Shown one piece after another: positions 25,107-34,617 of a stretch of 64,000 nucleotides of DNA. The notes under the pieces were generated by a model. That model was not told the DNA's origin. It did not search any database and worked only from the letters and a program-made list of their open reading frames with translations. Source of the DNA: an uncultured Bacilli bacterium (lineage in GTDB: Bacteria > Bacillota_I > Bacilli_A > RF39 > UBA660); NCBI GenBank assembly GCA_934148995.1, contig CAKPDM010000003.1, forward strand, positions 1 to 64,000, read 5' to 3'. Made by a program: the position numbers and the translations under genes. The stretch's first letter is position 1. Each line of letters starts with the position of its first letter.

Positions 25107-26168
25107 ATGTATAAGAATAAAATTAATTATAAATTACTTAACTTTTTAATTTTAATGGGACTGCTATACATATGTGTTACTAATATTGGAACATGGTTTC
25201 AAATATTTAGTAAAATAGTGAGTGTCTGTCTACCTTTCATCATTGCTTTTGCTATCGCTTATGCCTTACATCCACTTGAAAAGAAATTAGAAGAAAAAGG
25301 AGTCAGAAAAAGTCTTGCCATTACTTTCTTAGTTGTTATGACTTTACTAATCATCGTTGCTCTAATAGCAGTAACTCTTCCCTTAATCTATCAACAATTG
25401 ATTTCTTTTACTTCAAGCTTTGGTTCAGTGATCGACGAAGTTTCAAGAAAATTCAACTTAGACTTATCAAATTTTGAATCGACCGCCCAAGACTCACTCA
25501 ATCAATTGATTGGTAGCTTAGGCAACATCTTACAAAAAGGAACAATTGATGTTGTTGGAAAAACTGTCTCTATCTTAGGCCAATCAGTTATCGTTTTAGT
25601 TGTTACTATCTATTTCTTATCTTATATGGATAAAATTAGACATACAGTTAAGAAATTTTTAAAGAGTTTTGAAAGTAGAAGTTATGACTATGTAAAAGCT
25701 CTTGATGTAGAGATAAGTAATTATCTAAAAGGTCTGGGGTTATTTATGGTTATTCAATTTTTTGAATATTCGATAGTATTCTTCATTGCAGGACATCCTA
25801 ACTGGTTGTTATTTGGAATACTTGCATCCTTAACAACAGTAATTCCATACTTCGGAGGGTTAATTACTAATATACTTGCTTTGATAACCGCTTCTGCCAT
25901 TAGTAGTAAAGTTTTCTTTGCAACCTTAATAATCTGCTTAATCTTCCCACAATTAGATGGCTATCTTATCTCACCAAAAGTATATGGTAAGACAAATAAC
26001 GTTAATCCATTAGTAACTATAATGGTAGTATCAGTAGGTGGTACTCTTGGGGGAATGTTAGGAATAGTAGTAGCACTTCCAATTTATATATTAATCTCTA
26101 GTAGTTATCGTTTCTTTAAAAAAGATATAGAACGTGGAGTTAGAAAGGTAAAGGAACAGATTAAATGA
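25107..26168 (+). CDS. AI-2E family membrane transporter
   Basis: A 353-residue protein of the AI-2E/PerM (YtvI-like) family with about eight membrane spans. The region LLFGILASLTTVIPYFGG and the C-terminal block PLVTIMVVSVGGTLGGMLG are the family signatures. Members export small molecules or act in Na+/H+ antiport; the substrate here is unknown. ATG 25107 lies four bases after dtd and its 3' end overlaps the MYG1 gene by four bases. Confidence 0.8.
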   Translation: MYKNKINYKLLNFLILMGLLYICVTNIGTWFQIFSKIVSVCLPFIIAFAIAYALHPLEKKLEEKGVRKSLAITFLVVMTLLIIVALIAVTLPLIYQQLISFTSSFGSVIDEVSRKFNLDLSNFESTAQDSLNQLIGSLGNILQKGTIDVVGKTVSILGQSVIVLVVTIYFLSYMDKIRHTVKKFLKSFESRSYDYVKALDVEISNYLKGLGLFMVIQFFEYSIVFFIAGHPNWLLFGILASLTTVIPYFGGLITNILALITASAISSKVFFATLIICLIFPQLDGYLISPKVYGKTNNVNPLVTIMVVSVGGTLGGMLGIVVALPIYILISSSYRFFKKDIERGVRKVKEQIK

Positions 26169-27094
26169 TAAACTTTAAGAAAATAGAACTAGTAGAAAAA
26201 GATAAAGCAACCTTTTTGACACATTGCGGAACAATGCACGCTGATGAAGTTTTCGCTACCGCTTTCTTATCTTTTTTATTTGATGTAAAACTAGCTCGTG
26301 TAAAAGAAATTACTGATGAAGATAGAAAACGTAATATTATCATCTATGATATTGGTTATGGTAAATTTGATCACCACCAAGAAGATGGTCACGTAAGAGA
26401 AAATGGAATTAAATATGCTGCTTTCGGTTTATTGTTTGATTACTATGGTAAACAATTTCTAGAAGGACTTGGCGTAGAAGATGTTGATACTGTCAAGAAA
26501 GCTATAGAACAAGACTTTATCATTGGATTAGATGCTATCGATAATGGAGTTTTCCCCTCAATCGATGCTCCTTATAAAGTAAAAACAACTTCTGACTTAA
26601 TCAAATTATTTAACCCTTCTTATAAAAGTGGACAAGAAGAAAATGAACAATTCTTAAAAGCCGTCAGCTTAGCTCAAGTGATACTATCTTTAGAAATCGA
26701 AAGAATCATCGGTAAAGAAAAAGCAAAAGCGAAAGTCATAGAAGAAATTAATAAACAAACCGGTCCTATTCTTATTCTTGATGAATATATGCCTTATGAA
26801 GAAGTCCTGTTACAACAAGAAAATGCTAAAGACATTTTATTTGTAATGTTTCCGTCAAATAGAGGAGGGTATGCCGTTAATACCGTTCCACAAGATTTGA
26901 CTCATAAGGAAGATAGACTACTTTTCCCAAAGACTTGGGCTGGAAAAACTGGAATAGACCTTGTTAAAGAAACAGGAGTAGAAGGAAGCAACTTCTGTCA
27001 CGTAAATCGTTTTCTAGTAACGGCTAAAGACAAAGATTCAGCCTATAAGTTAGCAAATTTAGCAATTGAAATAGATAAAAATGGAAAAGAGTAA
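26165..27094 (+). CDS. MYG1 family (UPF0160) putative exonuclease
   Basis: A 309-residue MYG1-family protein. THCGTMHADEVFATAFL and FDHHQEDGHVRENGIKYAA carry the DHH-like metal motifs; the C-terminal block WAGKTGIDLVKETGVEGSNF is also typical. The eukaryotic member is a 3'-5' RNA exonuclease; bacterial function is untested. Overlaps the transporter gene upstream. Confidence 0.82.
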   Translation: MINFKKIELVEKDKATFLTHCGTMHADEVFATAFLSFLFDVKLARVKEITDEDRKRNIIIYDIGYGKFDHHQEDGHVRENGIKYAAFGLLFDYYGKQFLEGLGVEDVDTVKKAIEQDFIIGLDAIDNGVFPSIDAPYKVKTTSDLIKLFNPSYKSGQEENEQFLKAVSLAQVILSLEIERIIGKEKAKAKVIEEINKQTGPILILDEYMPYEEVLLQQENAKDILFVMFPSNRGGYAVNTVPQDLTHKEDRLLFPKTWAGKTGIDLVKETGVEGSNFCHVNRFLVTAKDKDSAYKLANLAIEIDKNGKE

Positions 27095-27131
27095 TTTTTT
27101 CTGTTTTTCTTTTAGTTAGAAAGAGGTATTT

Positions 27132-27587
27132 ATGCGCAGTATAGTTTATAATTCATCTTTAAAAACTGAACTTGGCACTATTTTTATAACAGCAAATGAG
27201 AAAGAACTTCTAGGAATTCATTTTGTTAGTTTAGCACCATGTGAGAACGAAAATAAATTAACAAAGACAGTAAAAACTGAACTTATGGAATACTTTGCTA
27301 AAACAAGAACAGCCTTTTCCACCTATCCCTTAAAACTTTCTACTATTGAAAGACAAATTTTTAATATAGTTAGAGAAATACCATATGGGGAGACAATGAG
27401 TTATTATCAAGTTGCCAAAGAACTTGGTAATGTCAATGCTGTAAAGTCTGTCGCCAAAGTTTTACAAGATAATCCTTATTTAATATTACTTCCCTGTCAT
27501 CGGGTACTGGGAAAAAATAAAACTCTTTATAATTATCAGGCAGGAATTAAAGTAAAAGAGGAGTTACTAAAATTGGAACAAATGTAA
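27132..27587 (+). CDS. ogt: Methylated-DNA--protein-cysteine methyltransferase
   Basis: A 151-residue O6-alkylguanine-DNA alkyltransferase. Active site LLPCHRVLG contains the acceptor Cys; GETMSYYQVAKELGN and the arginine-finger helix region match the DNA-binding domain, although AKVLQDNPY replaces the more common ALGxNP form. It repairs O6-methylguanine in a single suicidal transfer. ATG 27132 follows AGAAAGAGGT. Confidence 0.85.
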   Translation: MRSIVYNSSLKTELGTIFITANEKELLGIHFVSLAPCENENKLTKTVKTELMEYFAKTRTAFSTYPLKLSTIERQIFNIVREIPYGETMSYYQVAKELGNVNAVKSVAKVLQDNPYLILLPCHRVLGKNKTLYNYQAGIKVKEELLKLEQM

Positions 27588-27641
27588 TTGTAGAAATGAA
27601 AAAATTATGCTAAACTTAAATCATAGGGAAGGGGTATATTT

Positions 27642-28055
27642 ATGAACATAATGATTTCTTTTGCAAATCTAGAAAAAATTTTCTTCTTAATAATTTTACC
27701 ATTAATAATTACTATTATTTTATTTACTATCTTTACGATATTTTTTAAAAAGCAAAACTTAAAAGATAGACCAGAATATACTATATATGTTATTAATTAT
27801 TGGTCTAATATAATTGGTATTTTATTTGCAGCTATTGTAACTGGTCTTGCTATTGGCTTTTGTGCCGCTTTTGTAGCAACATTAAGAAAATATGGTGTGA
27901 TAAGTCAAAATCAATTCTTATATTATTTTTTAATTATTTTCCCAATTGTACCAGTCGGCATACTAATTCTTTATGTTTCTAAACTTTTAAAAACTTTAAA
28001 ATATCGTGAAGAACATACCCTTGATTATAAAGAAGGTGCATATTATGGCGAGTAA
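27642..28055 (+). CDS. Hypothetical membrane protein
   Basis: A 137-residue protein with three membrane spans (about 10-33, 53-80, 95-115) and a basic linker. ATG 27642 follows AAGGGG. It overlaps the next gene by 11 bases, and both probably form a small envelope operon. No recognisable family. Confidence 0.5.
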   Translation: MNIMISFANLEKIFFLIILPLIITIILFTIFTIFFKKQNLKDRPEYTIYVINYWSNIIGILFAAIVTGLAIGFCAAFVATLRKYGVISQNQFLYYFLIIFPIVPVGILILYVSKLLKTLKYREEHTLDYKEGAYYGE

Positions 28056-28560
28056 AAATAGTGGGTTAAAAACAGTCCTTGTTTATTTTGCAATGATTCT
28101 TCTAGTATTTATTATCATCTTACCACCAATATTTAGAATTGTCTTAAAAGATGATAGTAGTGATAAAACTATTCAAGATAATAAACCAGTAACGAAAAAA
28201 CAGACAGTTTTACATTGTACTAGAAGTGAGAGTTTAGGGGAAGTATCTTATGATATTCAAACCTTTAGCACTTATAAGGATGATGAGTTAGAAAAAGTTA
28301 TTATCAGATACACTAGAGCTGGTGAATTAACAGATTTACTTAGCACTAATCCAATAGAACAAGAAATAATTAATTTACGTCAAGACGATGAAATCAGTGA
28401 AACATCTAATACTAATGGTAGCAAATTTGAAATTTCAAAAGATTCATTATCACTAGCAGAAAGTGATCCAATAATTGCACTTTATGCTAAGAATTTGGAA
28501 GAAGAAAACAGTTTCTTATCTAGCAATAATTATACTTGTGAAGTTAATACCACACCTTAA
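28045..28560 (+). CDS. Hypothetical single-span extracytoplasmic protein
   Basis: A 171-residue protein from ATG 28045, chosen because AGAAGGTG lies just before it; a longer frame from 28006 has no such site. One N-terminal span (LVYFAMILLVFIIILPPIF) is followed by an extracellular domain with two Cys (LHCTRSE and NYTCEV) that could form a disulfide. Resembles small DUF1307-like lipoproteins in layout only. Co-transcribed with the previous gene. Confidence 0.5.
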   Translation: MASKNSGLKTVLVYFAMILLVFIIILPPIFRIVLKDDSSDKTIQDNKPVTKKQTVLHCTRSESLGEVSYDIQTFSTYKDDELEKVIIRYTRAGELTDLLSTNPIEQEIINLRQDDEISETSNTNGSKFEISKDSLSLAESDPIIALYAKNLEEENSFLSSNNYTCEVNTTP

Positions 28561-28569
28561 GGAGTAAAA

Positions 28570-29661
28570 ATGGAACAAATAAAAGCAATCTATATACATA
28601 TACCTTTCTGTAATACTATTTGTTCATATTGTGATTTTTGTAAAATGTTTTATAATAAAAGCTTAGTTGATTCTTATTTAAGGGAGTTAGCAAATGAAAT
28701 AAAAGAAAGTTATAAAGAGGGAGAAATAGCAATGATATACATAGGTGGTGGAACACCTACCTGTCTATCAGTAGAGCAACTTTCTTTTTTATTTTCTCTT
28801 TTAAAAGATATCAAACTAACTACTAATTACGAATTCACAATCGAAGCAAATGTTGATAGTTTAACAGAAGAAAAAATTAAATTATTAAAAAATAATAGAG
28901 TAAACAGAATAAGTATTGGGGTAGAAACATTTAATGAAAACTATCAAAAAACTATTAATAGAAAAACATCTTATGAAGCTTTAAAAGAAAAAGTTAAACT
29001 CTTAAGAGAACATGGGATAAGTAACATAAATCTAGATTTAATGTATGGTTTTCAAAATGAAACAGTTGATATCTTAGCAAAAGATATTGATAATTTACTA
29101 ACTCTTGCTGTACCGCATATTTCGATTTATTCACTAATATTAGAAGAACACACCAAACTGCAACTAGACAATTATCAAAGATTAGATGAAGATAAAGATC
29201 AAGAATTATATAAATTCATCGAAGAAAAGTTAAGCAATGCTGGCTACAAACACTATGAGATTTCCAACTATGCTAAAGAAGGCTATGAGTCAAGACATAA
29301 TTTAGTCTATTGGAATAATGAAGAGTATTATGGTTTTGGACTATCCGCTGCTAGCTACTATAATAATATAAGAAAAACTAACACCAGAAGTATTACTAAT
29401 TATTTAAAAGGAAAAAGAGAAATAGAAAGTGAAGAATTAACTTTAAAAGATAAAATGGACTATGAACTAATATTAGGTTTACGTCTAGAAGAAGGTATAT
29501 CACTAGACAATTTTGCAAAGAAATATAACTCGCAATTAAATGATATATACAATTATCAATATTTAATTGATAAAGGGGTCTTAAAAATAACGAAAGGAAA
29601 GTTATCTGTAAGTAAGAAATACAGATATGTCTTGAATGAAATACTTAGTGAAATATTGTAA
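28570..29661 (+). CDS. hemW: HemW-like radical SAM protein
   Basis: A 363-residue radical SAM protein. YIHIPFCNTICSYCDFC carries the CxxxCxxC iron-sulfur motif; IGGGTPTCLS, SIGVETFNE and NLDLMYGFQNET follow in the order of HemN/HemW proteins, and the C-terminal HemW domain is present (GLRLEEGISLDNF). HemW is a heme chaperone in known cases, not a coproporphyrinogen oxidase. Starts nine bases after the previous stop, behind AAGGAG. Confidence 0.85.
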   Translation: MEQIKAIYIHIPFCNTICSYCDFCKMFYNKSLVDSYLRELANEIKESYKEGEIAMIYIGGGTPTCLSVEQLSFLFSLLKDIKLTTNYEFTIEANVDSLTEEKIKLLKNNRVNRISIGVETFNENYQKTINRKTSYEALKEKVKLLREHGISNINLDLMYGFQNETVDILAKDIDNLLTLAVPHISIYSLILEEHTKLQLDNYQRLDEDKDQELYKFIEEKLSNAGYKHYEISNYAKEGYESRHNLVYWNNEEYYGFGLSAASYYNNIRKTNTRSITNYLKGKREIESEELTLKDKMDYELILGLRLEEGISLDNFAKKYNSQLNDIYNYQYLIDKGVLKITKGKLSVSKKYRYVLNEILSEIL

Positions 29662-29680
29662 GCAATCACCAACTGCTTAC
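29658..29680 (+). terminator. Hairpin at the end of hemW
   Basis: GTAAGCA, nine-base loop, TGCTTAC; the T run after it is weak, so termination is uncertain. Confidence 0.4.
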
Positions 29681-29789
29681 ATAATTATTATAAACAGTGA
29701 AATTAAAAATTTCTCACTAAAAAACTTGTTGTAATTTTTTTAGTGTGCTAAACTCTAAATATATAATAAAAAGAAAGTAGGAAATAAAA

Positions 29790-29876
29790 ATGAGTAGTTA
29801 TTTGAATTATAATAGTAAATTATCTCAAGTTAACTCAAAATTAACCTGGGGGGGGGTACTTATTAGTATCAAGTAG
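29790..29876 (+). CDS. Leader peptide 4 with G9 tract
   Basis: A 28-codon ORF (ATG 29790 behind AAGTAGGA) sharing SQVNSKLTWGGVLI with the leaders at 9476 and 11572. About 40 bases around the nine-G run are identical to those distant copies. The frame stops at TAG 29874-29876 over a hairpin (AAGTAGT/ACTACTT). With one G fewer, translation would continue through SSSKTTFFHSAKIME and stop at TAG 29914-29916, inside the terminator's 5' arm. Confidence 0.5.
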   Translation: MSSYLNYNSKLSQVNSKLTWGGVLISIK

Positions 29877-29910
29877 TAAAACTACTTTCTTTCATAGTGC
29901 AAAAATAATG

Positions 29911-29939
29911 GAATAGGAAAAATCTTATTCTGTTTTTTT
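29911..29939 (+). terminator. Intrinsic terminator/attenuator before the 29968 gene
   Basis: GAATAgGA, four-base loop, TCtTATTC, then TGTTTTTTT. It lies between leader 4 and its surface-protein gene. Confidence 0.7.
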
Positions 29940-29967
29940 GCGTTCAAAGAAAGGTAAGGTAGTTAAG

Positions 29968-31755
29968 ATGAAAAATAAAAGAGTATATATTTTAGTGATT
30001 AGTTTAATATTAATGTTAACAATTATCTTAGGAGTAAGTTATGCACTACTCCAAAAGAATATAGTAGGAGATAATAATAAAGTTATTTATCAGGTAGGAG
30101 ATCTAGAAGTTAAATTAGATGAAACTAGTTCTGAAGATATAAGTTTAGACAATGCAATTCCAACAGAAGATACTGCTGGAATGAAAAATGCTCCATATAG
30201 TTTTTCACTAGTAAATAATGCAGTGACAGACTTAAAATATACTATTTATTTAGAAGATGATACTAATGCCAAAAAGAAATGTGGAAGTGAGTGCGAGTTA
30301 ATACCGTATAATTTTATAAGATATAATCTAGCAAGTGCTGGCAATTCTTTAAAGACTGACAATTTATCATCTTCATCAACCGAATTATATACTGGAACAA
30401 TTAAAAGTAAATCGACTGATAAATTTAATTTAAGAGTATGGTTATCAATCGATGCAGATAATAGTGCAATGGGAAAATATTACTTTGGAAAATTAAAAGT
30501 AGTACTATCACAAGGAGATGATTATTGCATAAGAAATGGCTTTACAAGATTATCAGATTGTATGCTAGTAATGAACAACCATGAACAATCGGTGGAAGTA
30601 GCTAAGCAAAATATTACTGCTAAGGGTACGCCAGACTTTTCTATTTCATCATCAAGCGATGAAGGCTTATTTATGGCGGAAGCTGATGATGGACCTAGTT
30701 ACTATTATCGAGGAGCAGTAAAGAATAATTATGTGCTATTTGCTGGATTCATGTGGAGAATTATCCGTCAAAATGGAGATGGAAGTGTCAGAATGATTTA
30801 TTCAGGAAAGAAAACTAATGCTTCAGATGAAGAAAAAATGATTGGAAGTTCCGCTTTCAATAAAAAATATTGGGATCCAACCTATGTCGGCTATAAATAT
30901 GGTGAAAATTTTCAATTACTTGATAATAATCATTCCCTAGTGCTCAACGGGAACACTTATAATGCTGCAAGAAAGTATCTGTTTGCTAGTAATTATAATT
31001 TTGACACCAAAACTAAAAAGTTTGTCTTAGCGGGCGATAGCAAACAGTTGATTTGGAAAGACAACTATCAGGAAATTATAGATAGTTTCCCATATAGTTG
31101 TTTATCTTTGGACTGTGATATTCTATTTAAACTTAGGGAGTATAAAGATGAACAGACACTTATAGCAGAACCAATTTCATATAGTAGCAGTAGCTATACG
31201 GAAACATTGAATAATGAATTTGATTCAACGATAAAAAAATCTATTGATAGTTGGTATGCAACTAATCTCATTAATTATACTAGTTATTTAGCTGATAGTA
31301 CATTCTGTAACGACAGGAGTATTTACATAGGAACGGGTTATAGAGTCTTTGAAAATACATTGTATAAAACGTATGATACATTTAAAGGCAAACTAAGTCC
31401 AACCCTTAATTGTAGTAATATCAGTGATAGTTTTAAAGTTTCTAATGATTTAGCCAAATTAAATTATCCAGTAGCTTTAATTACTGTCAACGAAGCTATT
31501 ATGGCTGGAATGATAAACAACTCTAGCTCTCAAAATTATTTATATACTACAGCTCCTTACTGGACAATGACGGCATCGGATTATGATGCTGGAAATTTCT
31601 TTGCACATAATGCTTGGATCACGGGAGGAAAGATAGAAATATCAGTTAGGGTAGTTGAAACCGGAGGAATAAGACCAGTTATTAATATTAATAAGGATGT
31701 AAATATTCTTAAAGGTGATGGAACATCAATAAGTCCTTATATTTTGACGGAATAG
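29968..31755 (+). CDS. SipW-signal surface protein, paralog of the 3873 gene
   Basis: A 595-residue protein from ATG 29968, chosen for its AAAGGTAAGG site; the longer frame begins with TTG inside the terminator's T run. Signal peptide (TIILGVSYALLQKNI), TasA-like domain to about 190, Cys spacer (DYCIRNGFTRLSDCMLVM) and the module GAVKNNYVLFAGFMWRII, ending GGIRPVINI. It matches the 3873 protein over its length but the C-terminal loop (WTMTASDYDAGNFFAH) is coded by ordinary AT-rich DNA, so no recent DGR action is seen. Confidence 0.7.
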   Translation: MKNKRVYILVISLILMLTIILGVSYALLQKNIVGDNNKVIYQVGDLEVKLDETSSEDISLDNAIPTEDTAGMKNAPYSFSLVNNAVTDLKYTIYLEDDTNAKKKCGSECELIPYNFIRYNLASAGNSLKTDNLSSSSTELYTGTIKSKSTDKFNLRVWLSIDADNSAMGKYYFGKLKVVLSQGDDYCIRNGFTRLSDCMLVMNNHEQSVEVAKQNITAKGTPDFSISSSSDEGLFMAEADDGPSYYYRGAVKNNYVLFAGFMWRIIRQNGDGSVRMIYSGKKTNASDEEKMIGSSAFNKKYWDPTYVGYKYGENFQLLDNNHSLVLNGNTYNAARKYLFASNYNFDTKTKKFVLAGDSKQLIWKDNYQEIIDSFPYSCLSLDCDILFKLREYKDEQTLIAEPISYSSSSYTETLNNEFDSTIKKSIDSWYATNLINYTSYLADSTFCNDRSIYIGTGYRVFENTLYKTYDTFKGKLSPTLNCSNISDSFKVSNDLAKLNYPVALITVNEAIMAGMINNSSSQNYLYTTAPYWTMTASDYDAGNFFAHNAWITGGKIEISVRVVETGGIRPVININKDVNILKGDGTSISPYILTE

Positions 31756-31857
31756 CCCATTAAAATTATAATTAATTTAACTAAGTATGCCTTAAATATC
31801 TTTTCTTTTTATTTTTTAAATGATATACTTTAACAGAAATGAAAGGAAGTAATACTT

Positions 31858-32724
31858 ATGTTAGTAGTAAATGACTTTAAAGACTATGAAATAATCGATG
31901 CTAGTAATGGCGAAAAGTATGAAAGATGGAAAAACTATTACTTTTTAAGACCAGACCCACAAATTATCTGGGATAATGGAAACTTAAGAGAAAAATATAA
32001 AGGCAAAATAGATGCAATATATAATAGAAGTAAAACAGGTGGTGGTTATTGGGAAAATCTAAGACCAACTAAGGAACACTTCTCTGTAACTTACCGTGAC
32101 TTAATATTTGAAATAAAACAAATGGGTTTTAAACACACCGGATTATTTCCAGAACAAGCTTCTAACTGGAGCTATATGATGGAAAAAATAAGAAATGCCA
32201 ATCGAGAAATAAAAGTCCTTAATCTATTTGCTTATACGGGAGGAGCAACCGTTGCTTGTTTAAAAGCCGGAGCAAGTGTTAACCATGTCGACTCTTCTCG
32301 TGGAATGGTTGATTGGTGTAAAGAAAATGTTAAGAAAAATGGCTTAGAGAATAGTGATATTCATTATTATGTCGATGATGTTGTAAAATTTGTTAAAAGA
32401 GAAATAAGACGTGGTCATAAATATGATGCCATTATTATGGATCCGCCAAGCTATGGTAGGGGAGCTAATAAGGAAGTATGGAACATTGAAAAAGATTTAT
32501 TTTCACTAGTAATTTTATGTAAAGAATTGCTAAGTAACAGACCGCTATTTTTCTTAATCAATTCTTATACAGCAGGACTTTCGCCTAAAGTTTTAGAAAA
32601 TATTTTTAAAACAACATTTAAAGACTATAAAGGAATAATCGATTGTGGTGAGATAGGTTTGCCTATAACTAAAAACGATTTAGTCTTACCTTGTGGTATC
32701 TACGGTAGATGGAGCGAAGAGTAG
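31858..32724 (+). CDS. Class I SAM-dependent methyltransferase, RlmI/RlmK-like
   Basis: A 288-residue methyltransferase. The AdoMet site VLNLFAYTGGATVACLKAGA and the catalytic DPPSYGRG motif place it with the RlmK/RlmI-type rRNA methyltransferases, though the N-terminal PUA domain of RlmI is absent. Likely target is 23S rRNA; base unknown. The next gene, a pseudouridine synthase, overlaps it. Confidence 0.75.
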   Translation: MLVVNDFKDYEIIDASNGEKYERWKNYYFLRPDPQIIWDNGNLREKYKGKIDAIYNRSKTGGGYWENLRPTKEHFSVTYRDLIFEIKQMGFKHTGLFPEQASNWSYMMEKIRNANREIKVLNLFAYTGGATVACLKAGASVNHVDSSRGMVDWCKENVKKNGLENSDIHYYVDDVVKFVKREIRRGHKYDAIIMDPPSYGRGANKEVWNIEKDLFSLVILCKELLSNRPLFFLINSYTAGLSPKVLENIFKTTFKDYKGIIDCGEIGLPITKNDLVLPCGIYGRWSEE

Positions 32725-33371
32725 TGAAAATATTATATGAAGATAATCACTTACTAGTAGCAGTTAAAGAACCATATATTTTAAGTCAAAGTGATGGTAG
32801 TAAGACACCTGATATGCTCACTATCCTAAAACAATATCTCAAAGAAAAATATCATAAGCCAGGTAATGTTTACTTAGGACTTGTTCATCGTCTTGATAAA
32901 GAAGTTGGTGGTGTAATGGTCTTTGCTAAAACTAGTAAAGCCGCAAGTCGTCTTTCTGAACAGATAAGATTACATAAAATTGAAAAGTATTATCTAGCGG
33001 TAGTAAATGGTAAGGTAGAAAGTGCTACTTATAAAGATAAAATATTAAGAGAAGAATATCAAAGCAAGATAGACAAAAACGGCAAAGAAGCAGTTCTTTC
33101 TTTTGAAACTTTGAAAGTTATTAATAACACATCACTAGTTAAAATAAACTTATTAACAGGAAGACATCACCAAATAAGAGTACAGTTTTCATCAAGAGGA
33201 CACTCTTTACTAGGTGATAATCGTTATGGTAAGAAGGAAAAATATCCACTTGCTTTATATGCCTATCACTTAGCATTTTATCATCCAGTGACAAAAGAAA
33301 AGTTGATATTTGAAAACTTACCAACAGAAGGTTATTTTCAAAACCTAGATATATCAAGACTTTTAACATAA
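32709..33371 (+). CDS. RluA-family pseudouridine synthase
   Basis: A 220-residue RluA/RluD-family enzyme. GLVHRLDKEVGGVMVFAKT holds the HRLD motif with the catalytic Asp; LLTGRHHQIRVQFSSRG is the second signature. No S4 domain is present, so it is a short form. Start could be ATG 32709 or GTG 32724, the latter with GGAG nine bases upstream. Overlap with the methyltransferase suggests a joint RNA-modification unit. Confidence 0.83.
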   Translation: MERRVVKILYEDNHLLVAVKEPYILSQSDGSKTPDMLTILKQYLKEKYHKPGNVYLGLVHRLDKEVGGVMVFAKTSKAASRLSEQIRLHKIEKYYLAVVNGKVESATYKDKILREEYQSKIDKNGKEAVLSFETLKVINNTSLVKINLLTGRHHQIRVQFSSRGHSLLGDNRYGKKEKYPLALYAYHLAFYHPVTKEKLIFENLPTEGYFQNLDISRLLT

Positions 33372-33396
33372 GATAAAAAATAAAAATCAAAATCGG

Positions 33397-33425
33397 TTGC
33401 AATCTCAAAAAAAATTTGCTATCAT
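33397..33425 (+). promoter_or_regulatory. Promoter of the Pro/Val-rich membrane protein
   Basis: TTGCAA (33397-33402), 17 bases, TATCAT (33420-33425). Confidence 0.6.
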
Positions 33426-33455
33426 TTAATATATAGAATAAGGGAGATGGATGTT

Positions 33456-34532
33456 ATGATATTAGCGACATTTAGTTTAGATTGGTTTATGACAATACCA
33501 GGAATGCTTATTACTGGTGGAGTTTTATTTTTAATTATTGCATTGGTTATTTTTATCATTACAGGTAATAAAAAATCAAAACCTAAGAAAGAGGTGGTAG
33601 CAGCTCAAAATGAAAGTGCAACGCAAGCAGCAGCCGCTACTCAAACTCAAGAAGTACAACAACCAACTATTGCTACTCCAGAAACAGTAGTGTCACCAGC
33701 TCAACCAGTACAGACAGCAGTAGTACAAGCGGTTACACCTCAATCTGTAGTAGAATCAGTTTCTCCGAGTGTTGAACCAGTTAGCGTTGTTAGTCAAAAT
33801 GATGTACAAGTGGGTTCTCCAATAATTAATAAAGAGCCTGAAGAACCAGCCGTATTTAGTGCTAAGATACCAGAAGAGGTTACTCCTACACCAGTTGTAG
33901 AAGAACAAGTTGTTCCCGCTGCACCAGTTAGTGCTCCAGTTGAGATGACTGTAGCAAACAGTGAACCTATAGAAGTGGTTAAAGCTCCAGTATCAGAACC
34001 AGTTGTAAATGAAGTACCAACTGCTTCACAAGGACAAGATATGTTTACTACTTCAACTCCAGTTCAACCAGCAGAACCTGTTACTTCTCAAACTGTTGAA
34101 ATACCAGTTAGTATGTTTAGCACACCAACAGTTGAAAATAAAGAAAGACCAATTTATGGTGGAGTAAGTCAAATAGTACCACCAATTCTACATGAAGCAG
34201 CACATAGACCAATCTATGGTGGAGCTAATCCGTTAGAAAATACACAATCTGTTCCAATTGTTGAGTTAAATCAAGAAAAACTAGATCAAAAACCAGTTAT
34301 GCCTACTATCGATATTCCGACAGTAGCAACACCTAGTGTAGCTAGTGAGTCAGTTGTTCCTACACCTGTAGTTGAACAACCTCAACCTACAGTAGCACCA
34401 ACTAGTAATATATTTGGAACACAAGTTGTTAATAATCCGGTTGTAAATAATGAGACAGTTCAAGTTCATTCTACACCAGTGGTAGAACCTGCTGCTCCAC
34501 AACCAGCTGAAGAAATTGAAAGTTTATTCTAG
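33456..34532 (+). CDS. Membrane-anchored Pro/Val/Thr/Gln-rich low-complexity protein
   Basis: A 358-residue protein from ATG 33456, placed nine bases after GGGAG; the ATG at 33447 directly abuts that site. One span near the N terminus (GMLITGGVLFLIIALVIFII) is followed by a basic stop-transfer (KKSKPKK) and about 310 residues of low-complexity sequence rich in Pro, Val, Thr, Ala and Gln. Two RPIYGG motifs stand out. Topology suggests a cytoplasmic disordered tail, since basic residues follow the span. Function unknown. Confidence 0.6.
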   Translation: MILATFSLDWFMTIPGMLITGGVLFLIIALVIFIITGNKKSKPKKEVVAAQNESATQAAAATQTQEVQQPTIATPETVVSPAQPVQTAVVQAVTPQSVVESVSPSVEPVSVVSQNDVQVGSPIINKEPEEPAVFSAKIPEEVTPTPVVEEQVVPAAPVSAPVEMTVANSEPIEVVKAPVSEPVVNEVPTASQGQDMFTTSTPVQPAEPVTSQTVEIPVSMFSTPTVENKERPIYGGVSQIVPPILHEAAHRPIYGGANPLENTQSVPIVELNQEKLDQKPVMPTIDIPTVATPSVASESVVPTPVVEQPQPTVAPTSNIFGTQVVNNPVVNNETVQVHSTPVVEPAAPQPAEEIESLF

Positions 34533-34548
34533 AAACTTTCTTTTTTTT
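34518..34548 (+). terminator. Terminator of the 33456 gene
   Basis: GAAAGTTT, seven-base loop, AAACTTTC, then eight T, overlapping the last codons. Confidence 0.8.
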
Positions 34549-34588
34549 ACTCTAAAAAAATAATTTGCAGAAATTTTTAAAAAAAGTA

Positions 34589-34617
34589 TTGACGAACATT
34601 TGTTTTTACGATATTGT
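34589..34617 (+). promoter_or_regulatory. Promoter of the solo omega-RNA-like element
   Basis: TTGACG, 17 bases, TATTGT. The word ATTGACGAACATTT is shared with the tnpB promoter at 59351. Confidence 0.6.

Noticed and set aside
34590..34610. LexA/SOS box (CGAACATTTGTTTT)
   Set aside because: It matches the Bacillus-type box only in part, and the related tnpB promoter lacks the second half; it is better explained as a shared promoter sequence.
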